Assembly (NCBI RefSeq): GCF_000178855.1
Contig: NZ_ADVG01000004.1
Coordinates: forward strand, 186,001 to 250,000
Direction of reading: 5' to 3'
Length of the DNA: 64,000 nt
Source of the DNA: Ktedonobacter racemifer DSM 44963
Lineage (GTDB): Bacteria > Chloroflexota > Ktedonobacteria > Ktedonobacterales > Ktedonobacteraceae
Part shown: positions 8,186 to 17,017 of the stretch, piece by piece
Position numbering within the stretch: the stretch's first letter is position 1
Layout of the letters: each line of letters begins with the position of its first letter
Translations under genes and position numbers: made by a program
Notes under the pieces: model-generated
Seen by the model: only the letters and a program-made list of their open reading frames with translations
Told to the model about the DNA's origin: nothing
Databases searched by the model: none

Positions 8186-9489
8186 AAGTGTTGGAGAAAT
8201 TTCAGCAAAACAGCTTCATCGAGGTAGAGTTCCCACGCTGCCGCTTGCTTTGTGCAATACAAACGTTCCTAATAGCTCAGAAACGATACATCTCTATCTA
8301 TAGAAATCAAGTATTCCCGGGCGGATAAAACACGTGCGACAATGACGCCGTATTACCCAGGTGCTCAGCCGCTACCTTGATTACCAGAGCGACGCTTTTC
8401 TTCGTCTGTGTCTCCGAAGGAATACTCTGTATATTATATGCTCTTCATTGCCAACACACACTAGGGGAGTATTGAGTGGTTCCACCGGTCCTGTCAGAAT
8501 CCAGAGAAAGGCTTGCCTGGCGATCGTTTGCAGGTATGCTGAGAACAATGACCATCTGATGAGGAGTAATATCAAAACCGCTTAAATAGTGGCCTTTATC
8601 GAAGCCGGGCCATCACCTTTTTCGAGTGGGGTGGAGCTTGCCAGCAACAGGAATGTGCAGTACTTCAACGGATTTGATATTACTAATATCTGAACAAACG
8701 TTTCACAGTCACCTCTCTTTGTCATGCATAAAATAGAAGAAGATAAATATGTTTAAGGCAAAGGCGTCTCTTGACAAGATGGCGGCTGAGCGACGTACAA
8801 ACGTGCTGTGAGTCCAGCACAAAGACGGATACCAATGTGATTGAGCGTTTGAAGATACCACCCCCCTGCATCACTTTGCACTTGTCCAGGGATCCAGCAA
8901 TGAAATACGCATATTTCAATCCACATCTCTGGTGTGAGCAGTTGCCCATTGAGTTGGAGCTTGTGGTGATGTGTGTTATGGCGAAGTATTCCTGATGAAA
9001 GACTCCCCTCATGCTGATTGATCATAGTAACAGTTGGCTTTCCTCCTTCTAAAAATAAGGGCCTCCGTTCAGAGAAAACCCAAACACGCCTCTTTTTTCA
9101 GAGTGAGATGTGAATTATATTCTGGCAGATCCTTTAATCATGATACGGTAAAATAGCGTAAAGTCTCACGACAAGCCTTGTCACTCCAAGGAATCGTGGT
9201 TTCGATCAGGTTGCTTGCCAATTTGCAGCGTGAAGTTCCCCTTAAGAACGATTCAGATGCACGTACGATGGTACAAGAAAGGTTGCATAACTGAGTTCTC
9301 AGAGGAGGAGAACATAGCTGCTTCAACCCCTCATAGAAAGGCATTGCGGTTTTTTCTCGCCATACGGTGTTCTTTCTGATGTGAGCGTTCCTCCTGTTAA
9401 ACTGCCTAAAAAATAACAGTAATGCTATACCAAGGTTTCTCGGGGCGGATACTTTCAAATTTATCTATAAAATATTCAATACGGGCTTC
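8186..9489. other. Gene-free stretch of about 1.3 kb
   Basis: Overlapping short frames on both strands cancel out and none has protein-like composition with a ribosome site. Apart from the 120-bp inverted-repeat element listed separately, no feature is supported. The motif TATCAAAACCG at 8570 also occurs at 6441 on the other side of recQ. Confidence 0.5.
8565..8684. repeat. 120-bp MITE-like element with 16-bp terminal inverted repeats
   Basis: AGTAATATCAAAACCG at 8565-8580 is matched by CGGATTTGATATTACT at 8669-8684, one mismatch in 16. It contains no ORF. A single end-like copy (TTATATCAAAACCG) lies at 6440. Too short to carry a transposase. Status as a MITE is inferred from structure only. 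Confidence 0.35.
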
Positions 9490-9750
9490 TCATCCCGTCT
9501 CTTCAAGAAATTTACGGATGGTAACTTCTTGAATCGCTTCTCCAAAGACAATATCTCCACTTGGGATACACCACTCTACAGGGGTACCATCTGTATGAGA
9601 GGGGAGAATGAGGAGAATTTGTTGTCGCCAGATAATAGAACCTTCTCCTGATGAGAGCATCTCTTTGAAACAAAGATACGCTCTTGCTCTCACCAGAATA
9701 ATTGTAGAGATCTCACCAGTTCCGTGTTGGACGGAAGGAAGCTCTCTCAT
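9490..9750 (-). pseudogene. Truncated Nudix hydrolase
   Basis: The 86-codon frame contains most of a Nudix domain: MRELPSVQHG..., an internal LLILPSH segment, then PSGDIVFGEAIQEV and RKFLEETG, which together fit the Nudix box (G-x5-E-x7-R-x2-x-EE-x-G) although the first box R/E positions are shifted. Translation stops at the codon immediately after the box, so the second half of the alpha/beta/alpha sandwich is missing. No clear continuation is seen in the other frames downstream. Nudix enzymes hydrolyse nucleoside diphosphates linked to other groups. This one is probably dead. Confidence 0.6.
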
Positions 9751-9777
9751 TGTGAGAAAGGAAGCAATGTGAGCGCT

Positions 9778-9996
9778 TCATTGCGAGGCTGATGCTTCTA
9801 CCAGAGACAAGAGAGCAAAAACATCATCCACTGTTTCACAGCCATAACAGACACCACTTTCATCACCCTGTTGCTCGAATGCATAGAGGCACTCCCTCTC
9901 GCATTGGCTCCTCCCTTCTTTCGTGCATTCTTGAAATCCATACTGCCTCAGGTTTTGAAGGGCATCCTGAATGGTCATGTGTACCACTTTCTTCAT
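9778..9996 (-). CDS. Small cysteine-rich hypothetical protein (72 aa)
   Basis: From ATG 9996, the protein reads MKKVVHMTIQDALQNLRQYG then a cysteine-rich centre (ECTKEGRSQCERECLYAF and GVCYGCET). The spacing C-x7-C-x3-C ... C-x2-C suggests metal binding or disulfides. Not recognised. The start overlaps the stop of the upstream gene as ATGA, and GGAGAAGAAGAG stands before it, so translational coupling with the membrane protein is likely. The longer frame from 10059 is rejected because it would overlap that gene deeply. The function is unknown. Confidence 0.65.
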   Translation of the reverse strand: MKKVVHMTIQDALQNLRQYGFQECTKEGRSQCERECLYAFEQQGDESGVCYGCETVDDVFALLSLVEASASQ

Positions 9997-10316
9997 GACT
10001 CTTCTTCTCCATGAACATTGACAGGCACAGAAGTTGAGGGGATCGGTGGAATTCGCCAAGCCTGCATTTCCTGTTTGCCAAAGAGTCTCAAGCCTACGGT
10101 AAAGTAACCAAACAAACCAATGACCAGGCCAATCGCATACCAGCCAAATAACACATCACTTCTCAAGAAGGTAACCACCGCTGCACTCCCAACTACTCCT
10201 ACAATGGCGATGAGGTTCGAGTATCCAGAGGCACCCGTGGCTTGTCGTAGTATCCGATACGTAATGATACCGATAATGAGACCAAAGAAAGTGACGCCGA
10301 GTCCAGCAATAAACAT
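9993..10316 (-). CDS. Small three-TM membrane protein (107 aa)
   Basis: Hydrophobic segments at about residues 1-23 (FIAGLGVTFFGLIIGIITY), 31-53 (NLIAIVGVVGSAAVVTFL) and 57-77 (LFGWYAIGLVIGLFGYFTVG) predict three membrane helices, followed by a short polar tail. An AAGGAGAA site lies 6 nt before ATG 10316, preferred to the GTG at 10322. Family not recognised. It forms a two-gene unit with the Cys-rich gene through a 4-nt overlap (ATGA). Confidence 0.7.
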   Translation of the reverse strand: MFIAGLGVTFFGLIIGIITYRILRQATGASGYSNLIAIVGVVGSAAVVTFLRSDVLFGWYAIGLVIGLFGYFTVGLRLFGKQEMQAWRIPPIPSTSVPVNVHGEEES

Positions 10317-10322
10317 ATGCAC

Positions 10323-10709
10323 TTCTCCTTAGAACGTGTGAATTGCAGACGATAGGATTCTGAACCAGACGAGGAGAGGCCATCGGAGATGGGCTAACCT
10401 CAGAGGGAACGTTGCTTCCATGCTGCTTTTGGTTACGGTCTTCCCCCTTTTTGGTGATAACGAAGCAGACCTGCCTCAGAGAGGTAAAGATATCATACAT
10501 CTCTATCCATGAGAGAGGTTGCAATGAAATAGCTCATAAGGATGGGGAAAGGAGAGGAAAGTCATACACAAAAGAAAAAGAGAGAAACCTGGCTAGCGTT
10601 GCTCGTTATACAATAAAGCCTGGGTGAGGAGCAGGCACGTCAGCGGGCTTGCGTTGGAGAGGTCGGAAAACTGAAAAACCCTACCGAAGTAGCAGGAAAG
10701 GAACGCATT
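10323..10709. other. Intergenic region, no gene seen
   Basis: About 390 bp between divergent genes. Short frames here lack ribosome sites and protein-like composition. It presumably contains promoters for both sides. None can be named with confidence. Confidence 0.4.
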
Positions 10710-12746
10710 ATGCGACAGAAGAATGGCACGGAACTATTTGGACCCGACGATCCACGCAGCGCCAGCGTTGGAATTATTCACGTGGCCGCGTCAGATGACC
10801 GGCAAAGCATTCTGACCGCGATTCTTGCTCAAGATAAGCTGGGACGCAGACATACCGTACTGGTCATGCCTGACGATAACGCCGCATTCCGGCGTACAAC
10901 CGACTTCGCAGACCTGAGAAACCTGCTACAGGGGCTGAAGACCCAACTTGTGATTGTGGCCTCATCTCACACTACGATTGCCAGATTAGCACAACGCCAG
11001 CAATTCCCGGTCTTTCTCTCGCTAGAAAACTATGCCAGCTATGCTAAAACATTTATTAGCGGAGATCACCCCCCGGCCTCCGCTGAAAAAAAGACGACTG
11101 AGACACCTTTATCTCCACCCAAGAAGCCAGCACGCACCTCTACCCCAGCGCCAGCCTCCGCCGACCAGTCGCCGACTCAGCCACTTGAACGTCCTGCCGC
11201 TCCGCCTAAGAAGCCAGCACGCACCTCTACCCCAGCGCCAGCCTCCGCCGACCAGTCGCCGGCTCAGCCACTTGAACGTCCTGCCGCTCCGCCTAAGAAG
11301 CCAGCACGCACCTCTACCCCAGCGCCAGCCTCCGCTGACCAGTCGCCGGCTCAGCCATTTGAACGTCCTGCCGCTCCGCCTAAGAAGCCAGCGTCACGAG
11401 ACAAGGCCGCACAGAAGGAGGAGAAAGTGAATCTACCAGTACCACTACAGCCAATGGAGGCCAGACCGATAGTGGTGGATGAGGTCATCACGCCGCGCAG
11501 CGTTCCCAGCCAGATGCTCACTCCAATAGATGTGGTGGTCAGCCTGGTCCCAGCCTCACCGCCACGACGCAAGCACAGACGCACACGTGCGCTACTGGTT
11601 GCTCTGCTGCTGGCGCTCTTCCTGCTGATCGGCGGCTCAATGTTGAGCGTTTTTGTCGGATTCGGCCCGCTGGCCCGGCTCTTCCCCGGCAGTTCCGCCA
11701 GTGTGACCATCACGCCTGAGAAGAGAATATTTAAAAATGTCTATGCTATTTCGGCGATTACCTGGGTGCCTGACCCGACGCTGCACCAGGTAGCCGCGCA
11801 CTTTATCAGCGTGACCACGTCACCCCACACAAAAACGGTGCAAACTTCCGGACGCGGCATGATTCAGGCCACCAATGCCCTGGGCTTGCTGACCTTTTAT
11901 AATGCCCTACCCTATTCACAGAACATTCCCGCCGGAACGATCTTTGCCGATAAGAAAGGCATCCAGGTCGCCACCGACGAAACGATTACCATTCCCGCGG
12001 CCAATCCGCCCACCGAAGGCAGCATGAGCAGTATCGCCCACGCGCTCATTCCCGGCGCGCAAGGCAATATCCCGGCCCTGGATTTTAAAGAGACAACCTG
12101 CTGCCACGCGGGCATTACGCTGACCAATCATGATGCTTTCAGTGATGGACAGGATGCCCGGCCCTACTCGTATGTGCAGCAGAGTGATATTGATATGGCC
12201 GCCAGCAACCTGACAACCGAAATGACCAGCGAGGGACAGCAGGCGATACAAGGGAAGATTCAGAGCGGGGAACAGCAGGCCGGAAATGCGAAATGCAGTG
12301 CCAGTTCGAGCGCCAGCCATAGCGCGGGCGAGCGCTCCAATAGCGTGACCGTCTCCACGACGATGACCTGCATAGCTGAAGTATTCAATCGCGATGATGC
12401 CTATGCCATGGCGACCAACCTGCTCAAAAGTGATGCCACGCAGACCTTTCACAACAACTATGCCCTGACCAGCCGGCTGAAAACGACATTGATCAATGCT
12501 GTGATTCAGAATCCACAGAGCATGATCTCGCTGCACATCGAGGCGCAGGGGCAGTGGGTGGCACAGTTTGATGCAGCGAGCCGGCAGGAGATGGCGCGTT
12601 TGATCGCGGGCCTCAATGCGGCCTCAGCGCAGGATCTGCTGTTGCACCGGCCCGGGATTACCCAGGCCCATATTACAGTCACCGATAGCCCCGGTAATGT
12701 GCTGCCCCTCGACGAGCACAAGATGATCATTCAGGTTGGACCGTAG
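10710..12746 (+). CDS. Proline-rich repeat membrane protein, baseplate-J-like C-terminal region (678 aa)
   Basis: Residues 1-115 form an alpha/beta domain (VLVMPDDNAAF..., LVIVASSHTTIARLA). Residues about 125-240 are a low-complexity linker with three 29-residue repeats (KKPARTSTPAPASADQSP...). One TM helix lies near 295-320 (ALLVALLLALFLLIGGSML). The remainder is a large extracytoplasmic region beginning ASVTITPEKRIF, with AGTIFADKKGIQVATDE typical of the baseplate J-like/gp47 annotated proteins of Ktedonobacteria. Clear AGGAAAGGA before ATG 10710. A type II membrane protein whose exported domain may bind partners is likely. Exact role unknown. Confidence 0.7.
   Translation: MRQKNGTELFGPDDPRSASVGIIHVAASDDRQSILTAILAQDKLGRRHTVLVMPDDNAAFRRTTDFADLRNLLQGLKTQLVIVASSHTTIARLAQRQQFPVFLSLENYASYAKTFISGDHPPASAEKKTTETPLSPPKKPARTSTPAPASADQSPTQPLERPAAPPKKPARTSTPAPASADQSPAQPLERPAAPPKKPARTSTPAPASADQSPAQPFERPAAPPKKPASRDKAAQKEEKVNLPVPLQPMEARPIVVDEVITPRSVPSQMLTPIDVVVSLVPASPPRRKHRRTRALLVALLLALFLLIGGSMLSVFVGFGPLARLFPGSSASVTITPEKRIFKNVYAISAITWVPDPTLHQVAAHFISVTTSPHTKTVQTSGRGMIQATNALGLLTFYNALPYSQNIPAGTIFADKKGIQVATDETITIPAANPPTEGSMSSIAHALIPGAQGNIPALDFKETTCCHAGITLTNHDAFSDGQDARPYSYVQQSDIDMAASNLTTEMTSEGQQAIQGKIQSGEQQAGNAKCSASSSASHSAGERSNSVTVSTTMTCIAEVFNRDDAYAMATNLLKSDATQTFHNNYALTSRLKTTLINAVIQNPQSMISLHIEAQGQWVAQFDAASRQEMARLIAGLNAASAQDLLLHRPGITQAHITVTDSPGNVLPLDEHKMIIQVGP
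11121..11381 (+). repeat. 87-bp tandem repeat, three units, inside the coding region
   Basis: Units start at 11121, 11208 and 11295, and a partial fourth at 11382. Each is 29 codons, so gain or loss keeps frame. Near-identity of the units, mostly single silent or conservative changes, points to recent slippage or recombination. Confidence 0.9.
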
Positions 12747-12900
12747 GGGTTGGGGCACTGCCCTCGTGTGCCACCTGCCGTGCACACAAGCTGCCAGCAA
12801 ACGGGCTGAGGGCCGAGAAGAATGTAGTACGAGTATCCGGCGCAAAACGAACGAATGGGCCTGAGAAGGTGTTTCATAGCAACCTACTGGTTTGAATGGA

Positions 12901-13627
12901 AGCGTCAGAATTCATCAGAATTCAGACAAAGATTTGGCTAGCGGATAGTTGATGAGGTATGCTGATGGCAAAGACTCATCTGATGAGGAGGAGGAGTTCA
13001 TGAACTGTCCGCACTGTGCTTCAGCTACCACGAAGGAACAGACCAAGAAAACCGCGCTCGGATAGCAGACGTTCCGCTGCTTAGATTGTAAGCAAGCCTT
13101 TAACGAACGGACAGGAACTCCGTTCAACGTTCTCGAATATCCCACCGATGTCGTTCTGCTCGTTGTTCTCTGGCGACTCCGATAGAAGTTATGCTTGCGG
13201 GATCTCGCGGAACTGTTCCTGGAGCGCGGATGGGAATTCACACATGAAGCGGTTCGAGAGTGGGAAGCACGGTTCGCTCCACTGAGAGCAGAGCATCTAC
13301 GGGCCAAGCAACGCGGACAAGCAGGGCTGTCCTGGTATGTCGATGAAACGTACGTCAAGGTCAGGGGAAAGTGGTGCTACCTCTATCGTGCCATTGATGC
13401 AGATGGCAACCTGGTGGATTCGTGTCTGAGTGAGAAACGAAATATGGAGGCCGCCAAGAGCTTTTTTAAGCAAGCACTCGAGGCGGTTGGTCGTGCGCCT
13501 GAGCGAGTCACGACCGATGGGCATGACTCCTATCCTCGTGCAATTCGCGAGACCTTTGAGAGCGCGGTCACGCATGGCTGTAATCCCTATCTGAACAATC
13601 GATTGGAGCAAGATCACCGTGGTATTA
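12901..13627 (+). pseudogene. Decayed zinc-ribbon IS6 element, 5' part
   Basis: Reading from ATG about 13000, the frame begins MNCPHCASATTKEQTKKTAL and matches the 272-aa transposase at 2567, including WYVDETYVKVRGKW and TTDGHDSYPRAIRE. Two in-frame stops are present (TAG replacing Tyr after KKTALG, and TAG in WRLR-KLCLRD). The match ends at DHRGIK where the IS5-like element begins. The left end is degenerate, with TCAGAATTCAGAC near 12914. The missing 3' part does not resume after 15019, so a deletion accompanied or followed the insertion. Confidence 0.85.
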
Positions 13628-13660
13628 AGTGCCTATCCGAATAATCTGCTATACTGAGGG

Positions 13661-14516
13661 ATGGATAAAAAAGACAACCAGCAAGGAGAGCGAGAACGAA
13701 CGCCGAATAATCGCACCACGACGGGCTTCCGGATTTCTGATGAGCTGTGGGCTGTGCTCCAGCCACTGCTGCCAGTCCATGTCAATACGCATTGCTTTGG
13801 CGGGGGACGACCTCGCATCCCTGATCGACATTGTGCTGACGCAATCTTCTACGTTTTGCGCACGGGCTGTCAATGGCAAGCTCTCGACCAAACCGAACTG
13901 TGTGCCCATTCGACGGCCCACGATCGGTTTCAAGTCTGGGTAGAAGCGGGAGTTTTCTTGAAACTCTGGCAAACAGGGTTGGAGCAGTTTGATGAGCTCT
14001 GCGGGATTGAGTGGGACTGGCTCGCGATGGACGGAGCGATGACGAAAGCGCCGCTGGGTGGGGACAAAATAGGACCCAATCCTACCGACCGGGGTAAGTC
14101 CGGCGTCAAGCGCAGCCTACTGACAGAGGGCCATGGAGTGCCGATTGGCCTGACGGTTGAAGGAGCCAATCGACATGATATGAAACTGGTGCGAGCGACT
14201 ATCGAGAGTTTGGTGGTCGTGCGTCCGGAGCCCATAAAGGAGCGCCTACAGGGAATGTGCCCGGACAAAGGATACGATTATGATGAGGTCTATGCGATCT
14301 TGCAGGAGTTTGGCTTTACTGCTCATGTACGCTCTCGTAGAGAAGAAGCCAGGCAATCAAGCGGGAAGCAGGCTTCAAAGCACGTCGCTGGGTAGTGAAA
14401 CGTGCACATTCGTGGATGAACCGTTTTCGCCGCCTACTTATTCGGTGGGAGAAAAAGCCTGCAAACTATCTGGCGTTTCTCCACTTTGCCTGTGGCTTGA
14501 TTGCTTTTCGTGCCGC
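13661..14516 (+). pseudogene. IS5-family transposase with frameshift near its 3' end
   Basis: The first 230 or so residues are intact: helix-turn-helix region ISDELWAVLQPLLP, GGGRPRIPDR, VLRTGCQWQALD, and catalytic stretches WLAMDGAMTKAP, GANRHDMK and CPDKGYDYDEV. The frame from 13661 then stops at 14395. The expected IS5 tail (AIKREAGFKARRWVVKRAHS, then SWMNRFRRLLIRWEKKPANY, FLHFACGLIAFRAAG) continues in another frame from about 14353 onward. Some IS5 relatives use programmed frameshifting, but usually mid-gene. A one-base loss is simpler. It may still be translated if slippage occurs at this site. Confidence 0.75.
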
Positions 14517-14560
14517 AGGGTTACTTTGAAGAAGCTTTGTGCGCGAAGAGGAGAAAACAA

Positions 14561-14953
14561 ATGCATCTTGACCAACCAGTCCAACGCGAGATCCTTCTCG
14601 TCCAGGAGCAGTTTTGGAAGGCCCTGAAGACCAGAGATGCTTCCTTATTGGCAACGATTCTCGCACCAACGTTTGTTGGGCGTTCGCCAGGAGAACCCGA
14701 TCAGACAAGGGAAGAGTTCATCACCATCCTCACCGCCTTTCCCATCTCGATCAGTGAAATTGCGGGTGAAGCGATTGAAGTGCATGTTTTTGGAGAAGTT
14801 GCTGTCCTCACAGGTGTTCAAGTTGCACAACTTCATCTTCCAGAAGGGAGGGTGAGGAGCAGTCGCGTCATGTTGAGCAATGTTTTTCGCCAGGAAGACC
14901 TGAGTTGGCGTATGGTGCTGTCCCATTCATTTGAGATTGTGCAAGACCTCTAG
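14561..14953 (+). CDS. NTF2/SnoaL-like protein carried inside an IS (130 aa)
   Basis: MHLDQPVQREILLVQEQFWK ALKTRDASLLATILAPTF VGRSPGEPDQTREEF begins a cone-shaped NTF2-like fold (DUF4440/SnoaL-like): an N-terminal helix pair, then beta strands such as EVHVFGEVAVLTGVQVAQL and WRMVLSHSFEIV. Proteins of this fold range from small-molecule isomerases to ligand-binding accessory proteins. No catalytic residues can be assigned. GAGGAG lies 8 nt before ATG 14561. Same strand as the transposase and wholly inside the IS terminal repeats, so it would move with the element. Probably host-type cargo. Confidence 0.8.
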   Translation: MHLDQPVQREILLVQEQFWKALKTRDASLLATILAPTFVGRSPGEPDQTREEFITILTAFPISISEIAGEAIEVHVFGEVAVLTGVQVAQLHLPEGRVRSSRVMLSNVFRQEDLSWRMVLSHSFEIVQDL

Positions 14954-15187
14954 GTGAAACCTCCGTTTTGCTTGTGGTTTGATGACTTTTTAAGCTGCTG
15001 GGTTATTCGGATAGGCACTTAGTCCTCTTTGTTGTTTCTCACCTTGGTTTGGCTTTCTCAATCGCATCCTGTGCAAGAGACAAAGGAAATCCCTGAAAAT
15101 TAATTGTAGAGTTTTCCCTGATAAGGTGAAGATGACAAAGGCGAGAGAAATGAGATGCCATCTTCACCATATCCTCGCGTTTTCTGG

Positions 15188-15658
15188 CTAGCGACCAACC
15201 AGAAGGGAGAAATGCAGTGATGGCGTCTCTTGATCGAGCCAGACAGAACAGCGTATCCCTTTCGGCTCGCAGACTAGGCGCATTTGCTCAGCAACCCACT
15301 GGGTGTAGAGTTCAAGGCTCGCCCCATAGCGCTCAAGTGGCTCACGGTCAGCTATTGTGACTTCAACCAACCAGGCCTCATCCTGTTGCTCGATCTGAAC
15401 GTGCTCTTCTCCGTGTGTGAGCGCGAAGACCTCTGCAATCTGCTCGGCTTGCTGCTCAACCATCTCCAGCGTGGCTTGAGATGGTTGAGAGGTCCTGCCT
15501 CCGTGCCAGTTCTCCCACAGCCTCGCTGCCTCCGCCGGGCTGAGTCCTGCCTTTAATGTCAGTGCCAGTGTGTAGCCATGCAGGGCCTGCACAAGATGCT
15601 GATACCAGGCGAGGGTCTGTTCCTCGGATAGCGTGACGAAAGAATGCTTCCGGCTCAT
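15188..15658 (-). CDS. Hypothetical soluble protein (156 aa)
   Basis: Starts MSRKHSFVTLSEEQTLAWYQ and is rich in helices with amphipathic Leu/Glu/Gln patterns (LEMVEQQAEQIAEVFALTHG), ending SLHFSLLVGR. No signal peptide or TM segment. GGAG stands before ATG 15658. Not recognised. A long perfect hairpin lies 29 nt upstream of the start, between this gene and the divergent small ORF. Confidence 0.7.
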   Translation of the reverse strand: MSRKHSFVTLSEEQTLAWYQHLVQALHGYTLALTLKAGLSPAEAARLWENWHGGRTSQPSQATLEMVEQQAEQIAEVFALTHGEEHVQIEQQDEAWLVEVTIADREPLERYGASLELYTQWVAEQMRLVCEPKGIRCSVWLDQETPSLHFSLLVGR

Positions 15659-15686
15659 GATGGAAACTCCTTTTTATGCGGTGATG

Positions 15687-15752
15687 CAAAAGACCAAGAG
15701 AGAAGGCACGCTGGAAAGGGAAACCCAGCGTGCCTTCTCTCTTGGTCTTTTG
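15687..15752. repeat. Very long perfect hairpin (28-bp arms, 10-nt loop)
   Basis: CAAAAGACCAAGAGAGAAGG at 15687 continues to 15714 and is exactly complemented at 15725-15752. It lies in the divergent gap between the 156-aa gene and the 51-aa ORF. No T-tract follows. It could be a structured leader, a bidirectional attenuator or a mobile palindrome. Confidence 0.75.
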
Positions 15753-15842
15753 CGAAACAAAACAGGCCGCCTCTGATGGCGACCTGTTCCTCTACGGTGC
15801 TGCCATTATATCCCACAGAAGCTCTTTGTCAAGGAGGTGAGG

Positions 15843-15998
15843 ATGTGTGAAACAGACGATGCAGAATTGAGTAAGGAAGCCTGTTCCTTTGACCTTCCGC
15901 CAGGGATTCTTCTCTATTATTGCTCAGCTACGCTAGCTCGTTGCGCATCCCGTGGGCATATCCGACTTTGGTCTGAGTGGAATTCTCCTCTGGCCTGA
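15843..15998 (+). CDS. Short ORF with strong ribosome site (51 aa)
   Basis: ATG 15843 follows AAGGAGGTGAGG, one of the best Shine-Dalgarno matches in the window. The product begins MCETDDAELSKEACSFDLPP and ends LWSEWNSPLA, with four cysteines. No family recognised. It may be a small regulator or the surviving N-terminus of a larger gene. The frame ends 97 nt before the ABC ATPase gene. Confidence 0.4.
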   Translation: MCETDDAELSKEACSFDLPPGILLYYCSATLARCASRGHIRLWSEWNSPLA

Positions 15999-16094
15999 TG
16001 CTCTTTGAGCTATCTCAGCACATACTACGAGAGATGAAGGATATTCGCCCGCGCTCTCGATAAAGAGAACGGCGTATGAAGGAGAAGAACGCGT

Positions 16095-16862
16095 ATGCAC
16101 TCATCGGATATCAAACCAGGTCCAGAAAGGCTTCTGGATGCCGTTGCGCTCATCGAGGTCGAACATCTCTCGCGATCTCTTGGTTCGGGAACACAAAAAA
16201 CCGCCATCCTCAACGATATCACCTTTCGCGTGCCAGCACAGAGTCTCTTTGCTATCACCGGGCCATCTGGCAGTGGAAAATCAACCTTGCTTCATATGCT
16301 CACAGGCATTGATCGCCCAACCAACGGGCGCGTTCTCTTTGCTGGACAAGAGATCCGCGAGCTGAGTGAGGATAGCCTGGCACGTTGGAGGGGAAGGCAT
16401 GTTGGGATTGTCTTCCAATTCTTCCAATTACTTCCCACGCTTACTGCCCTTGAAAATGTCCTTCTCGCTCTGGAATTAGGGGGCGGTGGGGGCCTCAAGC
16501 GTCGGCAGTGGCGTGAACGGGCGCTGGATTGTTTGGCACTCGCGCAGCTCAAAGATCTCGCTCATCGTCTGCCTAGTGAACTGTCGGGCGGAGAACAGCA
16601 GCGTGTTGCCATTGCCCGTGCACTGGCAAACGACCCACCAGTGATTGTCGCCGACGAGCCGACTGGCAACCTTGATTCGCAGACTGCACAGCAGGTGTTT
16701 GCTGTGTTAGCAGGTCTGACACACTATCACAAAACGGTCATTTACGTCACACATGCGCAAGTACTTTCTCAGCAGGCAACCGCACAAATCGAGCTGCTTG
16801 ACGGCTGCGTTGTCCAGAACTCTGGCCTGCAGGCATCTTTGGTGAATGGAGGCGAGCAATGA
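16095..16862 (+). CDS. ABC transporter ATP-binding protein, LolD/MacB type (255 aa)
   Basis: ATPase subunit that would drive a MacB/FtsX-like membrane partner. Walker A GPSGSGKST, Q-loop GIVFQFFQLLPTL, signature LSGGEQQRVAIARAL, Walker B VIVADEPTGNLD and the H-loop VTHAQ are all present, and the PTGNLDS stretch is typical of the LolD/MacB/FtsE group. AAGGAG lies about 10 nt before ATG 16095. Its stop overlaps the permease start as ATGA, so the two were cotranslated. Because the permease is cut after about 53 codons, this ATPase is probably an orphan now. Confidence 0.92.
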   Translation: MHSSDIKPGPERLLDAVALIEVEHLSRSLGSGTQKTAILNDITFRVPAQSLFAITGPSGSGKSTLLHMLTGIDRPTNGRVLFAGQEIRELSEDSLARWRGRHVGIVFQFFQLLPTLTALENVLLALELGGGGGLKRRQWRERALDCLALAQLKDLAHRLPSELSGGEQQRVAIARALANDPPVIVADEPTGNLDSQTAQQVFAVLAGLTHYHKTVIYVTHAQVLSQQATAQIELLDGCVVQNSGLQASLVNGGEQ

Positions 16863-17017
16863 GTATGCTGTTGCGCAAATCCTGGGCCGACGTGATCAAA
16901 CGCCGGGGCCGTACCCTGCTAGCTGTCCTGAGCATCATGCTTGGCGTGTTGGGGATCACCGCGGTTAACCAGGCCAGCGATCAGCTTGGCGGCAACTTCC
17001 TCTACAGTACCGACCCT
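16859..17017 (+). pseudogene. FtsX-like ABC permease, N-terminal stub
   Basis: MSMLLRKSWADVIKRRGRTL LAVLSIMLGVLGITAVNQAS is the cytoplasmic lead and first TM helix of a MacB/FtsX-type permease. After ...FLYSTDPD the sequence enters the degenerate end GATATTGTCAACTT of an IS6-type copy and stops at 17044. No continuation of the permease is found beyond the IS cluster (18079 onward), so the rest was deleted. Confidence 0.85.

Larger units (their letters stand above)
13628..15019 (+). mobile_element. IS5-like element carrying a passenger gene (1392 bp)
   Basis: Perfect 17-bp inverted repeats, AGTGCCTATCCGAATAA at 13628-13644 and its complement at 15003-15019. A TA dinucleotide flanks both ends, compatible with the short duplications of IS5 relatives. 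Inside are a transposase gene with a late frameshift and a complete NTF2-like gene. The sequence just after the transposase (14481-14525) is repeated at the right end (14961-15007), so the passenger lies between two copies of the element's own 3' tail. Confidence 0.85.

Noticed and set aside
8722..9458. Several 90-110-codon frames on the minus strand
   Set aside because: They overlap each other and plus-strand frames, lack ribosome sites and have unlikely composition. No family similarity recognised.
11121..11381. 87-bp tandem repeats as a possible CRISPR or regulatory array
   Set aside because: They are in frame within a coding region and encode a proline/alanine-rich linker.
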